This document shows, piece by piece, positions 1-6,180 of a stretch of 7,759 nt of DNA. Each line of letters starts with the position of its first letter. Position 1 is the stretch's first letter. Origin of the DNA: Actinomycetales bacterium (GTDB lineage: Bacteria; Actinomycetota; Actinomycetes; Actinomycetales; JAHECE01); NCBI GenBank assembly GCA_024641895.1, contig JAHECE010000128.1, positions 1 to 7,759 of the forward strand, in the 5' to 3' direction. A program made the translations under genes and the position numbers. A model generated the notes under the pieces. It saw nothing but the letters and a program-made list of their open reading frames with translations, was not told the DNA's origin and ran no database searches.

Positions 1-1025
1 TCCTCGAGGCAGTCCTCGATGGTCACGAGGCCCGCGATCCCGCCGAACTCGTCGACGACCAGCGCCATGTGGGTCGAGCTCTGCTGCATCTCCCGCAGGA
101 GGTCGTCCACCGGCTTGGTCTCGGGGACATAGACGGGACTGCGGACGACCCGCGTGACGGGCTCGTCCGCGGTCTCCGGGTGGAACTGCATCCGGCCCAG
201 CACGTCCTTGAGGTACAGCACGCCGACGACGTCGTCCTCGTTCTCCCCGATCACCGGGACCCGCGAGTAGCCGGACCTGACGAACAGCCGCAGCGCCTTG
301 GCGACCGTGGCGCCCGACGTCAGCGTCACCATCGCCGTCCTGGGCACCATGACCTCCCGGGTGAGGGTGCGCCCCAGCTCGAAGACGGACTGGAGCATCT
401 CTCGCTCGTCCTCCTCGATCTGCTCGGACTCGCTGACCCGGTCGACCATGTCCCGTAGCTCGTCGGCAGCGTCCTCGGCCTCCTCGTGCGCCGTGCGCCC
501 GGAACGCTTCCACAGCCGGAACCGCTCGATCGGGGCCGCGAGCGCGGAGAGGGCGAGCATGAGTGGCGCGAGCAGCGTCAGCACCTGTTCGGGCCGCCGG
601 CGGCCGAGGCCTCTCGGGCTCACCCCTACGACGAACGTCAGGAGCACGGCGGTGACGCCGAGCGCCACGCCGAGGACGTGCCACCACGCGCTCAGGTGGG
701 CCGCCACGACGAGCGTGACGCACGCCGCCGCCGTCATCTCCGCCAGCAGCCGTACGTAGGTCGCGGCCGCCGCTGCCCGGTCCGGGTGCTCGGTGAGCCG
801 CTGGACGGCGCCCGCTCCGCGGCGACCGGAGGCGACGAGCTCGGCCGCGGCGGTCCGGGTGAGCCGGCTCAGGGCGGCCTCGCCCGCGCTCAAGGCCGCG
901 GCCGTCAGGACGCCGATCACCGCGAGGAGGACCAGGGCTTCGACCGGCACGTCGGGTGCCATCGGCAGTGGGCTCTCCGAACCGGCGCCGTTTCCCCCGG
1001 CGGCGGTCAGGAGGCCGACGTTCAC
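1..1025 (-). CDS. HlyC/CorC-family membrane protein (DUF21 + CBS pair), 3' end cut by window edge
   Basis: The visible 341 codons encode a DUF21/CBS membrane protein of the CorC/HlyC (CNNM-like) family, often linked to divalent-cation transport or magnesium homeostasis; that role is family knowledge only. Hydrophobic segments lie near residues 28-47, 97-112, 116-135 and 148-165, and the first is followed by the characteristic AGEAALSRLTR stretch. An acidic linker (about 181-210) leads to ELGRTLTREVMVPRT (216-230), which opens CBS domain 1 (to about 277). CBS domain 2 begins near 293 and contains VVDEFGGIAGLVTIED (323-338). Family members run to about 430-450 residues, so the end of CBS2 and the C-terminal CorC_HlyC domain lie outside. 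I chose the GTG at 1023-1025 because AGGTGA sits 8 nt upstream, overlapping the ybeY stop, which implies translational coupling. An ATG at 960-962 is a weaker alternative. Confidence 0.9.
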   Translation of the reverse strand, partial: MNVGLLTAAGGNGAGSESPLPMAPDVPVEALVLLAVIGVLTAAALSAGEAALSRLTRTAAAELVASGRRGAGAVQRLTEHPDRAAAAATYVRLLAEMTAAACVTLVVAAHLSAWWHVLGVALGVTAVLLTFVVGVSPRGLGRRRPEQVLTLLAPLMLALSALAAPIERFRLWKRSGRTAHEEAEDAADELRDMVDRVSESEQIEEDEREMLQSVFELGRTLTREVMVPRTAMVTLTSGATVAKALRLFVRSGYSRVPVIGENEDDVVGVLYLKDVLGRMQFHPETADEPVTRVVRSPVYVPETKPVDDLLREMQQSSTHMALVVDEFGGIAGLVTIEDCLE

Positions 1026-1033
1026 GCCGCCCG

Positions 1034-1486
1034 TCACCTGGCCGCGAGGAACGTCAGGAGCAGATGGCGCTGCAGGGCGAACATCTCCTTCTCCTCCTCG
1101 GGCTCGGCGTGGTCGTAGCCGAGCAGGTGGAGGATGCCGTGGGTCGTGAGGAGCAGCAGCTCCTCTTCCGTCGAATGACCCGCTGCGCGCGCCTGCTCGA
1201 CGGCGACCTCCGGGCAGAGGACGACGTCGCCGAGCACACCCGTCTCGCTCGGTTCGCCCTCGCGCCCCGGTCGCAGCTCGTCCATCGGGAACGACAGCAC
1301 GTCGGTCGGGCCGGGCTCGTCCATCCAGCGCTCGTGCAGCTCCGCCATGACGTCCGTCGTGACGAAGATCAGGGACAGCTCGGCCTGCGGGTGCACGTGC
1401 AGCTCGTCGAGCACGTGCCGGCTCAGTGCCGCGAACTCGGCTTCGTCGACCACATGGCCGGACTCGTTGGTGACCTCGGTGCTCAT
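1034..1486 (-). CDS. ybeY: Endoribonuclease YbeY (rRNA maturation factor)
   Basis: YbeY is a single-domain zinc-dependent endoribonuclease of the UPF0054 family. It acts in 16S rRNA 3'-end maturation and in quality control of defective 70S ribosomes in the cytoplasm. The 150-residue product has the usual family length. It shows the zinc-binding motif HGILHLLGYDH at 116-126, with the three metal-ligand histidines H116, H120 and H126. It also has the conserved TDVLSFP (61-67) and LGDVVLCPEVA (85-95) blocks. The ATG at 1484-1486 is supported by GAAGGG six bases upstream, which overlaps the phoH stop codon, so the two genes are probably translationally coupled. Next to phoH this is the standard bacterial pairing. 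Nothing is truncated and all key residues are present. Confidence 0.96.
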   Translation of the reverse strand: MSTEVTNESGHVVDEAEFAALSRHVLDELHVHPQAELSLIFVTTDVMAELHERWMDEPGPTDVLSFPMDELRPGREGEPSETGVLGDVVLCPEVAVEQARAAGHSTEEELLLLTTHGILHLLGYDHAEPEEEKEMFALQRHLLLTFLAAR

Positions 1487-1496
1487 GGCTCGCCCT

Positions 1497-2591
1497 TCAG
1501 CGTTCGTGCCGCGAGGCCCGCGCGGGCCCGGGCCCTCGTGTTTCGGGACGGCCGCTCGGGCGGACGACCGCGCCGGCGCCCCGCTGGTCGGCGTCCCAAC
1601 GACCGTACGCGTCGATGATCTCTCCGACCAGTCGGTGCCGGACGACGTCTGCGGACGTGAGCCGGCAGAACGCGACGTCGTCGATATCGGCGAGGATCTC
1701 CTCGACCATCGCGAGGCCGGACCGGGTGCCGGTCGGGAGGTCGACCTGCGTGACGTCCCCGGTCACGACGATGCGCGAACCGAAACCCAGCCGGGTGAGG
1801 AACATCTTCATCTGCTCGGCGGAGGTGTTCTGAGCCTCGTCGAGCACGATGAAGGCGTCGTTCAGGGTCCGTCCGCGCATGTAGGCCAGCGGCGCGACCT
1901 CGATCGTGCCGGCCGCCATGAGTCGCGGGATCGAGTCCGGGTCCAGCATGTCGTGCAGGGCGTCGTACAGCGGGCGCAGATAGGGGTCGATCTTGTCGCT
2001 CAGCGTGCCCGGCAGGAAGCCGAGCCGCTCACCGGCCTCCACAGCGGGGCGCGTCAGCACGATCCGGCTGACCTGCTTGGACTGCAGCGCGTTCACGGCC
2101 TTGGCCATGGCCAGGTACGTCTTGCCCGTACCCGCCGGACCGATCCCGAAGACGACCGTGTGCCGGTCGATGGCCTCGACGTAGTCCCGCTGGCCCACGG
2201 TCTTCGGTCGAATCGTGCGGCCCCGGCTGGAGAGGATGTTCATCGAGAGGACCTGGGCCGGCCGTTCCTGGGTGACCGCGGCCAGCATCGCGACCGCGCG
2301 TTCGACGGCGTCGGCCGAGAGGGGCTCGCCCTGCTCGGCGATCGTCGCCAGCTCGTCCACGAGCCGTTCGGCCAGCGCGACGTCGGCACCAGGCCCCTCG
2401 AGCGTCATGAGATTGCCGCGGACGTGGATGTCCACGGTGGGGAACCCTCGCTCGACGGCCCGGAGCACCTCGTCACGCTGCCCGAGCAGGAGCACCATGG
2501 GCACGCTGTCGGGGATGCTGATCTGGTGCTGGACCGGCGGCACCCCACGCGTGGGACGGGCCTCGCCCGGCTCTGGTGATCCCTGTGACAT
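1497..2591 (-). CDS. phoH: PhoH-family P-loop ATPase
   Basis: This is a PhoH-like ATPase, a cytoplasmic P-loop protein related to the N-terminal part of superfamily 1 helicases. Its precise role is unsettled, but its fixed position next to ybeY points to RNA or ribosome metabolism. In a 364-residue product, residues 22-85 look like the small N-terminal KH-like domain. Walker A is GPAGTGKT (151-158), the RPAVEAGE block is at 181-188, and Walker B is FIVLDEAQN (247-255), followed by VVTGDVTQVDLP (275-286). The last 30 residues are a basic, proline- and arginine-rich tail of no clear fold. The frame stays open up to a GTG at 2694-2696 inside the HIT gene, but that extension is low-complexity and Arg/Pro-rich, so I prefer the ATG at 2589-2591. 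That ATG has no Shine-Dalgarno at normal distance; GAGGAGG lies 21 nt upstream with a hairpin between. The start is therefore the least certain part. Confidence 0.93.
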   Translation of the reverse strand: MSQGSPEPGEARPTRGVPPVQHQISIPDSVPMVLLLGQRDEVLRAVERGFPTVDIHVRGNLMTLEGPGADVALAERLVDELATIAEQGEPLSADAVERAVAMLAAVTQERPAQVLSMNILSSRGRTIRPKTVGQRDYVEAIDRHTVVFGIGPAGTGKTYLAMAKAVNALQSKQVSRIVLTRPAVEAGERLGFLPGTLSDKIDPYLRPLYDALHDMLDPDSIPRLMAAGTIEVAPLAYMRGRTLNDAFIVLDEAQNTSAEQMKMFLTRLGFGSRIVVTGDVTQVDLPTGTRSGLAMVEEILADIDDVAFCRLTSADVVRHRLVGEIIDAYGRWDADQRGAGAVVRPSGRPETRGPGPARASRHER

Positions 2592-2619
2592 GGTCCGGGC
2601 CGGCGGCCCTGGCCTCCTC
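2592..2619 (-). promoter_or_regulatory. phoH translation-initiation region: distant Shine-Dalgarno with intervening hairpin
   Basis: On the minus strand GAGGAGG (2613-2619) is a near-perfect ribosome binding site, but it lies 21 nt before the chosen phoH ATG, and no in-frame ATG, GTG or TTG lies between. The intervening bases include the perfect inverted repeat GGGCC-GCC-GGCCC (2597-2609). If this folds, the linear spacing drops to 3 + 5 = 8 nt, an ideal distance. The bases are seen directly; the functional reading is inferred. A three-base loop with a five-pair GC stem is plausible but could be chance in such GC-rich DNA. Confidence 0.35.
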
Positions 2620-2654
2620 GATCGGCTCGGCCGGCGTTGCGGTGCCGGCGGTCC

Positions 2655-2684
2655 ATCGTATCGGCGCGGGATGACCCGTCTCAG
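2655..2684 (-). promoter_or_regulatory. Candidate internal promoter for phoH-ybeY-CorC
   Basis: Reading leftwards, CTGAGA (2679-2684, four of six matches to TTGACA) is followed after 18 nt by TACGAT (2655-2660, which keeps the key T, A and final T of a -10 box). The -35 overlaps the stop of the HIT gene. It sits in the only sizeable gap of the operon, where a secondary promoter would be expected. Support is by motif only. Confidence 0.3.
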
Positions 2685-3019
2685 CCGGGCGGCCACGCCA
2701 TGCGGCGGCCTGCCAGGACGTGGCCGTGCGCGTGGAAGACCGACTGCCCCGAGTCGGGGCCCGTGTTGAAGACGAGCCGGTACTCGCCGTCGGCCTCTCG
2801 CTCGGCGACCTCGTTCGCGACCTCCACGAGGTCGGCCAATGTCGCCGGGTCGGTCGCGGCCAGGGCCGCGACGTCGGTGTGGTGCTCACGTGGCACCACG
2901 ACGACGTGCACCGGCGCCTGGGGCGCGATGTCCCGGAAAGCGATGACGCGATCGGTCGAGACGACCACGGTGGCCGGCACCTCGCCCGCCACGATCGAGC
3001 AGAACACGCAGTCGGTCAT
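2681..3019 (-). CDS. HIT-family (histidine triad) nucleotide-binding protein, HinT-like
   Basis: This is a small cytoplasmic histidine-triad protein. HinT-type members hydrolyse purine nucleoside phosphoramidates or AMP conjugates; the physiological substrate here is unknown. The 112-residue product is the normal length for the group. It begins with the CVFCSIVAGEVPA block, where C4 and C7 form the CxxC often used with histidines to bind zinc. It has the VVPREHH segment (41-47) and ends with the triad HAHGHVL (H96, H98, H100) and the usual AGRRMAWPPG C-terminus. It lies 9 nt after rsmE. No good purine-rich ribosome binding site precedes the ATG at 3017-3019, so translation may depend on coupling to rsmE. 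It is complete, and all triad histidines are present. Confidence 0.93.
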   Translation of the reverse strand: MTDCVFCSIVAGEVPATVVVSTDRVIAFRDIAPQAPVHVVVVPREHHTDVAALAATDPATLADLVEVANEVAEREADGEYRLVFNTGPDSGQSVFHAHGHVLAGRRMAWPPG

Positions 3020-3028
3020 GAGGGCAAT

Positions 3029-3805
3029 CTAGCGAGCCGGGACGGGCCTGGCCCAGCGTCCGAGCCTCTCGGCGAGGATGGCCAGGGCGACGGGGCCGGC
3101 CGTGGAGGTGCGAAGCACGTGCGGCCCGAGCCGCGCCACCGCCGCACCCGCTGCCGACATGGCTCCGACCTCGGACTCCGTGAGCCCACCTTCGGGCCCG
3201 ACGACCACGAGGATCTCGCCCTGCGACGGGAGCACGACGGACGCGAGTGGCACGGTCGCGCTCTCGTGCAGCGCGATCATCACGGACCCCGCCGCGGCGG
3301 CTGCCGCGGCGATGTCGACGATCGCGGTCCCCCGCACCAGCGTGCGGACCTCGGGGACCCGTGCCCGGCGGGACTGCTTCGCCGCCGCCGCGACCACGGC
3401 CGCCCACCGCTTCTCGCCGCGCTCCTGCCGCGGGCCGGCCCAGACAGAGACAGAACGCTCCGCCTGCCACGGCACGACCGCGTCGACTCCGATCTCGGTG
3501 GCCGCCTCGATCGCTCGCTCGTCCCGGTCGCCCTTCGCGAGCGCTTGGACCAGCACGAGCGCGACGTCCGGGACCGCCTCCACGCTTCGCCCGACGACTC
3601 GCAGGACCACCGACTCCGGCTCCACCTCCTCGACGACGCCGCGCAAGGCGGTACCCGCGCCGTCGACCACCTCGAGGGACTCCCCGACGCGGATCCGGCG
3701 CACGCTCGCGGCGTGCCGCGCCTCGGGGCCGTCGAGCACGTAGAGCGTGCCGACGCCGACGGCCTCGAGGGAGCCGGGCTCGGCGAGGAACACGGGCAGA
3801 CTCAC
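3029..3805 (-). CDS. rsmE: 16S rRNA (uracil1498-N3)-methyltransferase RsmE
   Basis: RsmE methylates N3 of U1498 in the decoding region of 16S rRNA on assembled 30S subunits, using S-adenosylmethionine. The 258-residue product has an N-terminal PUA-like domain (about 1-75) and a C-terminal SPOUT fold. Family signatures are KGDRDERAIEAATEIGVD (91-108), the knot segment VVVGPEGGLTESEV (200-213) and LGPHVLRTSTAGPVAL (226-241). A run of seven alanines (167-173) replaces part of a variable linker and is probably neutral. The start is GTG at 3803-3805; its G is also the last base of the dnaJ TAG stop, and AGGA lies 8 nt upstream, so the two genes are coupled. It follows dnaJ as in most actinobacteria. 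Confidence 0.95.
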   Translation of the reverse strand: MSLPVFLAEPGSLEAVGVGTLYVLDGPEARHAASVRRIRVGESLEVVDGAGTALRGVVEEVEPESVVLRVVGRSVEAVPDVALVLVQALAKGDRDERAIEAATEIGVDAVVPWQAERSVSVWAGPRQERGEKRWAAVVAAAAKQSRRARVPEVRTLVRGTAIVDIAAAAAAAGSVMIALHESATVPLASVVLPSQGEILVVVGPEGGLTESEVGAMSAAGAAVARLGPHVLRTSTAGPVALAILAERLGRWARPVPAR

Positions 3806-4926
3806 TAGGGCCGTCCTGCGAACTTGTCCCGCAGCCGGGCGAAGACGCCGGCGGGGGCGGCGGTCAGGCGCGCCTCGGGGTGGTCCTCGCCGCGGAGCAC
3901 GGCGAGCTCCCGCAGGAGCCGCTCCTGCTCGGCGTCGAGACGGGCGGGCACGACGAGGTCGATGTGGACATGCAGGTCGCCGCGACCGCCGGCGTGCAGG
4001 TGGCCGACCCCGAGCCCGCGCAGCGTGAGGATCTCGTTCGGCTGGGTCCCGGGCCGCACGTCCACGTCACGCACGCCGTCCAGGGTCTGCACCTGGATCA
4101 CGGTGCCGAGCGCGGCCGCCGTCATCGGCAGCTCCACCGAGCAGTGCAGGTCGTCGCCGCGGCGGGTGAAGGAGGGATGCGCGCGCTCGCGGATCTCCAC
4201 GTAGAGGTCGCCGGCGGGGCCACCACCCGGGCCGACCTCGCCCTGACCGGTGAGCTTGATGCGGGTTCCGGACTCGACGCCGGCCGGCACCTGGACCGGG
4301 ATGGACCGGCGCGTGCGAACCCGGCCCTCGCCGGAGCACTCCGAGCACGGGTCCGAGATCACCGTACCGAAGCCCTGGCAGGCGGTGCACGGTGAGGTCG
4401 TCATGACCTGGCCGAGGAACGAGCGGGCCACGCGCTGTACCGAGCCGCGACCGCCGCAGACCTCGCAGGTACGCGGCTGCGTCCCGGGCCGGCAGCACGT
4501 GCCCTGGCACGTGCCGCAGACGACGGCGGTGTCGACCTGGACCTCCCGGCTGGTGCCGAAGGTGGCCTCGGCGAGGTCGATCTCGATGCGGACGAGGGCG
4601 TCCTGACCGCGGCGGACACGCGGGGCCGGGCCACGCGGTGCGCCGCCGGCCGCGTTGAAGAAGGTCTCGAAGATGTCGGAGAACCCGAAGCCCGCCCCCC
4701 CGCCCATCGGGTTGCCGTTGCCACGACCGCCCATGTCGTACTGGCGGCGCTTGTCGGGATTCGACAGCACGTCGTAGGCCCGGGACACGTCCTTGAAGCG
4801 ATCGTCCGCGTCGGGGCCGGCGACGTCGGGATGCATCTCACGCGCGAGCCGGCGGTACGCCTTCTTGATCTCCTCGGGAGTCGCCTGGCGGGAGACACCG
4901 AGGATCTCGTAGTAGTCGTCGCTCAC
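3805..4926 (-). CDS. dnaJ: Molecular chaperone DnaJ (Hsp40, DnaJ2 type)
   Basis: This is a cytoplasmic co-chaperone that delivers unfolded clients to DnaK and stimulates its ATPase. The 373-residue class-I layout is complete. The J domain (4-64) carries HPD at 32-34, the G/F-rich region spans about 66-95, and the zinc region about 137-201. After that come two C-terminal substrate-binding domains. The zinc motifs are C137xxC140, C154xxC157, C180xxC183 and C194xxC197. The last three keep the full CxxCxGxG form, but the first reads CGTCQGTCC, with Cys144 where the second glycine is expected. The metal-binding cysteines themselves are intact. The start is GTG at 4924-4926, with AGGAG 4 nt upstream. 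Linkage to hrcA marks it as the actinobacterial DnaJ2; the dnaK-linked DnaJ1 would be elsewhere. Confidence 0.96.
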   Translation of the reverse strand: MSDDYYEILGVSRQATPEEIKKAYRRLAREMHPDVAGPDADDRFKDVSRAYDVLSNPDKRRQYDMGGRGNGNPMGGGAGFGFSDIFETFFNAAGGAPRGPAPRVRRGQDALVRIEIDLAEATFGTSREVQVDTAVVCGTCQGTCCRPGTQPRTCEVCGGRGSVQRVARSFLGQVMTTSPCTACQGFGTVISDPCSECSGEGRVRTRRSIPVQVPAGVESGTRIKLTGQGEVGPGGGPAGDLYVEIRERAHPSFTRRGDDLHCSVELPMTAAALGTVIQVQTLDGVRDVDVRPGTQPNEILTLRGLGVGHLHAGGRGDLHVHIDLVVPARLDAEQERLLRELAVLRGEDHPEARLTAAPAGVFARLRDKFAGRP

Positions 4927-4968
4927 AGGTCTCCTGAAAGGTGATGGGTCGGACGTCTCGGGGGACGC

Positions 4969-5985
4969 TCAGCTGGCAAGGAAGCGCGAGAGGTAGCGGG
5001 CGACGGCCCGGACGGCGGCCATCGTGCTCGGGTAGTCCATGCGCGTCGGGCCCAGCACGCCGAGGCGGGCCACCGCGTCGTTGGTCGAACCACCGTAGCC
5101 GCTCGTCACGAGAGAGGCCTCCGCGAGCGCCTCGTAGGAGTTCTCGTGACCGATCCGGACCGAGACCGCCTCGTCGCGCTCCATCTCGGAGAGGAGCCGA
5201 AGCATGACGACCTGCTCCTCGAGGGCCTCCAGGACGGGACCGATGGTGTGCGGGAAGTCGAGGTCCGCGCGGGCGAGGTTCGCCGTGCCCGCCATGACGA
5301 CCCGCTCCTCCACCTCCTCGACCATCGTCTCGCGCACGGCGTCGGTGACGGCCTCCACCAGTGGCCGGTCCGCCGGGGTGAAGTGCTCGGCGAGGTCTCG
5401 CAGGTCAGCGCCCAGGCGCGGCATGCGTTGGCCCACGCTCGCGGCGTTCACGCGGACGCGCAGCTCGGAGACCACCGCCGGGTCGACCGGATCGACATCA
5501 ACCACCCGCTGCTCGACGCGCCCGTTGTCGGTGATGATGACCACGAGCAGCCGGTTCGACGTCATCGGCACGAGCTCGATGTGCCGGACCGCCGAACGAC
5601 GCAGGGACGGGTACTGCACGACCGCGACCTGGTGGGTGAGCTGGGCAAGCAGCCGCACGGTGCGCACGAGGACGTCGTCGAGGTCCACAGCGTCGTCGAG
5701 AAGCGTCTGGATCGCGCGGCGCTCGGGCGGCGAGAGCGGTTTCAGCGCGGCGAGCTGGTCCACGAACATGCGGTAGCCCTTGTCGGTCGGGATCCGTCCC
5801 GCCGAGGTGTGCGGCTGGGCGATGAAGCCGCCCTCCTCGAGGGCCGCCATGTCGTTGCGGATCGTGGCCGGTGACACCCCGAGGGAGTAGCGCTCCACCA
5901 GCGTCCGGGAGCCGACCGGCTCGCGGGTTCGCACGTAGTCGTGCACGATGGCGCGAAGGACGTCCAGCCTGCGGTCGTCGCTCAT
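4969..5985 (-). CDS. hrcA: Heat-inducible transcription repressor HrcA
   Basis: HrcA binds the CIRCE operator and represses chaperone genes, with activity tuned by GroE folding. The 338-residue protein has the N-terminal winged helix (about 1-75), including SPATIRNDMAALEEGGFI (38-55) and the conserved HTSAGRIPTDKGYR (59-72). A central GAF-like and dimerisation region follows. The C-terminal signature contains GHEN (279-282), SLVTSGYG (291-298) and GPTRMDY (312-318). The frame continues upstream to GTG 6088-6090 with ATG 6079-6081, but those starts add a non-conserved stretch beginning almost at the operator. The ATG at 5983-5985 has a strong GGGAGGTG just upstream and gives the family N-terminus. 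It is the first gene of the minus-strand operon, 42 nt before dnaJ, and a CIRCE lies in its leader. Confidence 0.96.
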   Translation of the reverse strand: MSDDRRLDVLRAIVHDYVRTREPVGSRTLVERYSLGVSPATIRNDMAALEEGGFIAQPHTSAGRIPTDKGYRMFVDQLAALKPLSPPERRAIQTLLDDAVDLDDVLVRTVRLLAQLTHQVAVVQYPSLRRSAVRHIELVPMTSNRLLVVIITDNGRVEQRVVDVDPVDPAVVSELRVRVNAASVGQRMPRLGADLRDLAEHFTPADRPLVEAVTDAVRETMVEEVEERVVMAGTANLARADLDFPHTIGPVLEALEEQVVMLRLLSEMERDEAVSVRIGHENSYEALAEASLVTSGYGGSTNDAVARLGVLGPTRMDYPSTMAAVRAVARYLSRFLAS

Positions 5986-5987
5986 GA

Positions 5988-5995
5988 CACCTCCC
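5988..5995 (-). promoter_or_regulatory. Shine-Dalgarno of hrcA
   Basis: GGGAGGTG on the minus strand, with its GGAGG core 4 nt before the ATG at 5983-5985, is a strong ribosome binding site. It fixes the hrcA start against the longer in-frame options at 6081 and 6090. Confidence 0.85.
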
Positions 5996-6091
5996 GTGCG
6001 CCTGGGCCTGCCGCCCGTCGTTGCCGAGCAGGAGCAGACCTCCCTGTCCCACGAACGTGATGCGGTGGCGCCGTCGGGCATTCGAGCCACG

Positions 6092-6118
6092 CCAGCACTC
6101 GCAGGGGACGAGTGCCAA
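6092..6118 (-). promoter_or_regulatory. CIRCE operator (HrcA binding site)
   Basis: On the minus strand the site reads TTGGCACTC, nine bases, then GAGTGCTGG. The CIRCE consensus is TTAGCACTC-N9-GAGTGCTAA, so the spacer is exact, 15 of 18 arm positions match, and the seven inner bases of each arm (GCACTC/GAGTGC plus one base) are almost all kept. It lies about 107 nt upstream of the hrcA ATG and touches the candidate -10 box, where bound HrcA would block transcription of the operon. Together with the adjacent hrcA gene this strongly implies autoregulation and heat induction. Confidence 0.92.
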
Positions 6119-6146
6119 TCCTACGCCGCGCCGGAATGCCGGACAG
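6118..6146 (-). promoter_or_regulatory. Candidate sigma-A-type promoter of the hrcA operon
   Basis: TAGGAT (6118-6123) is a fair -10 box, preceded at exactly 17 nt by CTGTCC (6141-6146), a weak -35. The last T of the -10 is the first base of CIRCE. The start of transcription would fall near 6111, inside the operator, leaving an untranslated leader of about 125 nt. The position relative to CIRCE is the best support; the -35 alone would not be convincing. Confidence 0.5.
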
Positions 6147-6167
6147 CCCTCGAGCCCGTGGAATCCG

Positions 6168-6173
6168 TACCCT
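6168..6173 (+). promoter_or_regulatory. Candidate -10 box of the DUF3097 gene (leaderless start)
   Basis: TACCCT fits the TAnnnT pattern common in actinobacterial promoters and ends 7 nt before the GTG at 6181. Transcription would therefore begin at or next to the start codon. No purine-rich ribosome binding site precedes the GTG, which agrees with a leaderless mRNA. No convincing -35 is present at 16-18 nt, so the call rests on the -10 and its spacing. Confidence 0.35.
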
Positions 6174-6180
6174 CGCTGGC

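Noticed and set aside
69..1149. Several plus-strand open frames opposite the CorC/HlyC gene
   Set aside because: The minus strand carries DUF21 and CBS signatures throughout this stretch; the plus-strand products are compositional noise.
1347..2579. Long plus-strand open frame of 410 codons opposite phoH and ybeY
   Set aside because: It lies antisense to well-recognised genes and its product is rich in Arg, His, Asp and Gly with no family resemblance, as expected for a shadow frame in GC-rich DNA.
2592..2696. PhoH start at GTG 2694-2696 overlapping the HIT gene
   Set aside because: The extension is an Arg/Pro-rich stretch with no resemblance to PhoH N-termini, and no clear ribosome binding site precedes it.
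3287..3307. GC-rich repeat resembling a microsatellite in rsmE
   Set aside because: It simply encodes a run of seven alanines in a variable linker using mixed GCx codons, and shows no evidence of a functional repeat.
2720..4395. Overlapping plus-strand open frames of 362 and 382 codons opposite HIT, rsmE and dnaJ
   Set aside because: They are antisense to genes with clear catalytic or metal motifs, are of low-complexity Arg/Pro/Ala composition, and show no domain signal.
5986..6090. N-terminal extension of HrcA by 35 residues
   Set aside because: The added residues are not part of the family, and a strong Shine-Dalgarno precedes the inner ATG at 5985.
6112..6180. Upstream start (GTG 6112 or ATG 6136) for the DUF3097 gene
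   Set aside because: The GTG at 6112 lies inside the CIRCE operator, the extra 23 residues are unlike the family, and the conserved N-terminus begins right after GTG 6181.
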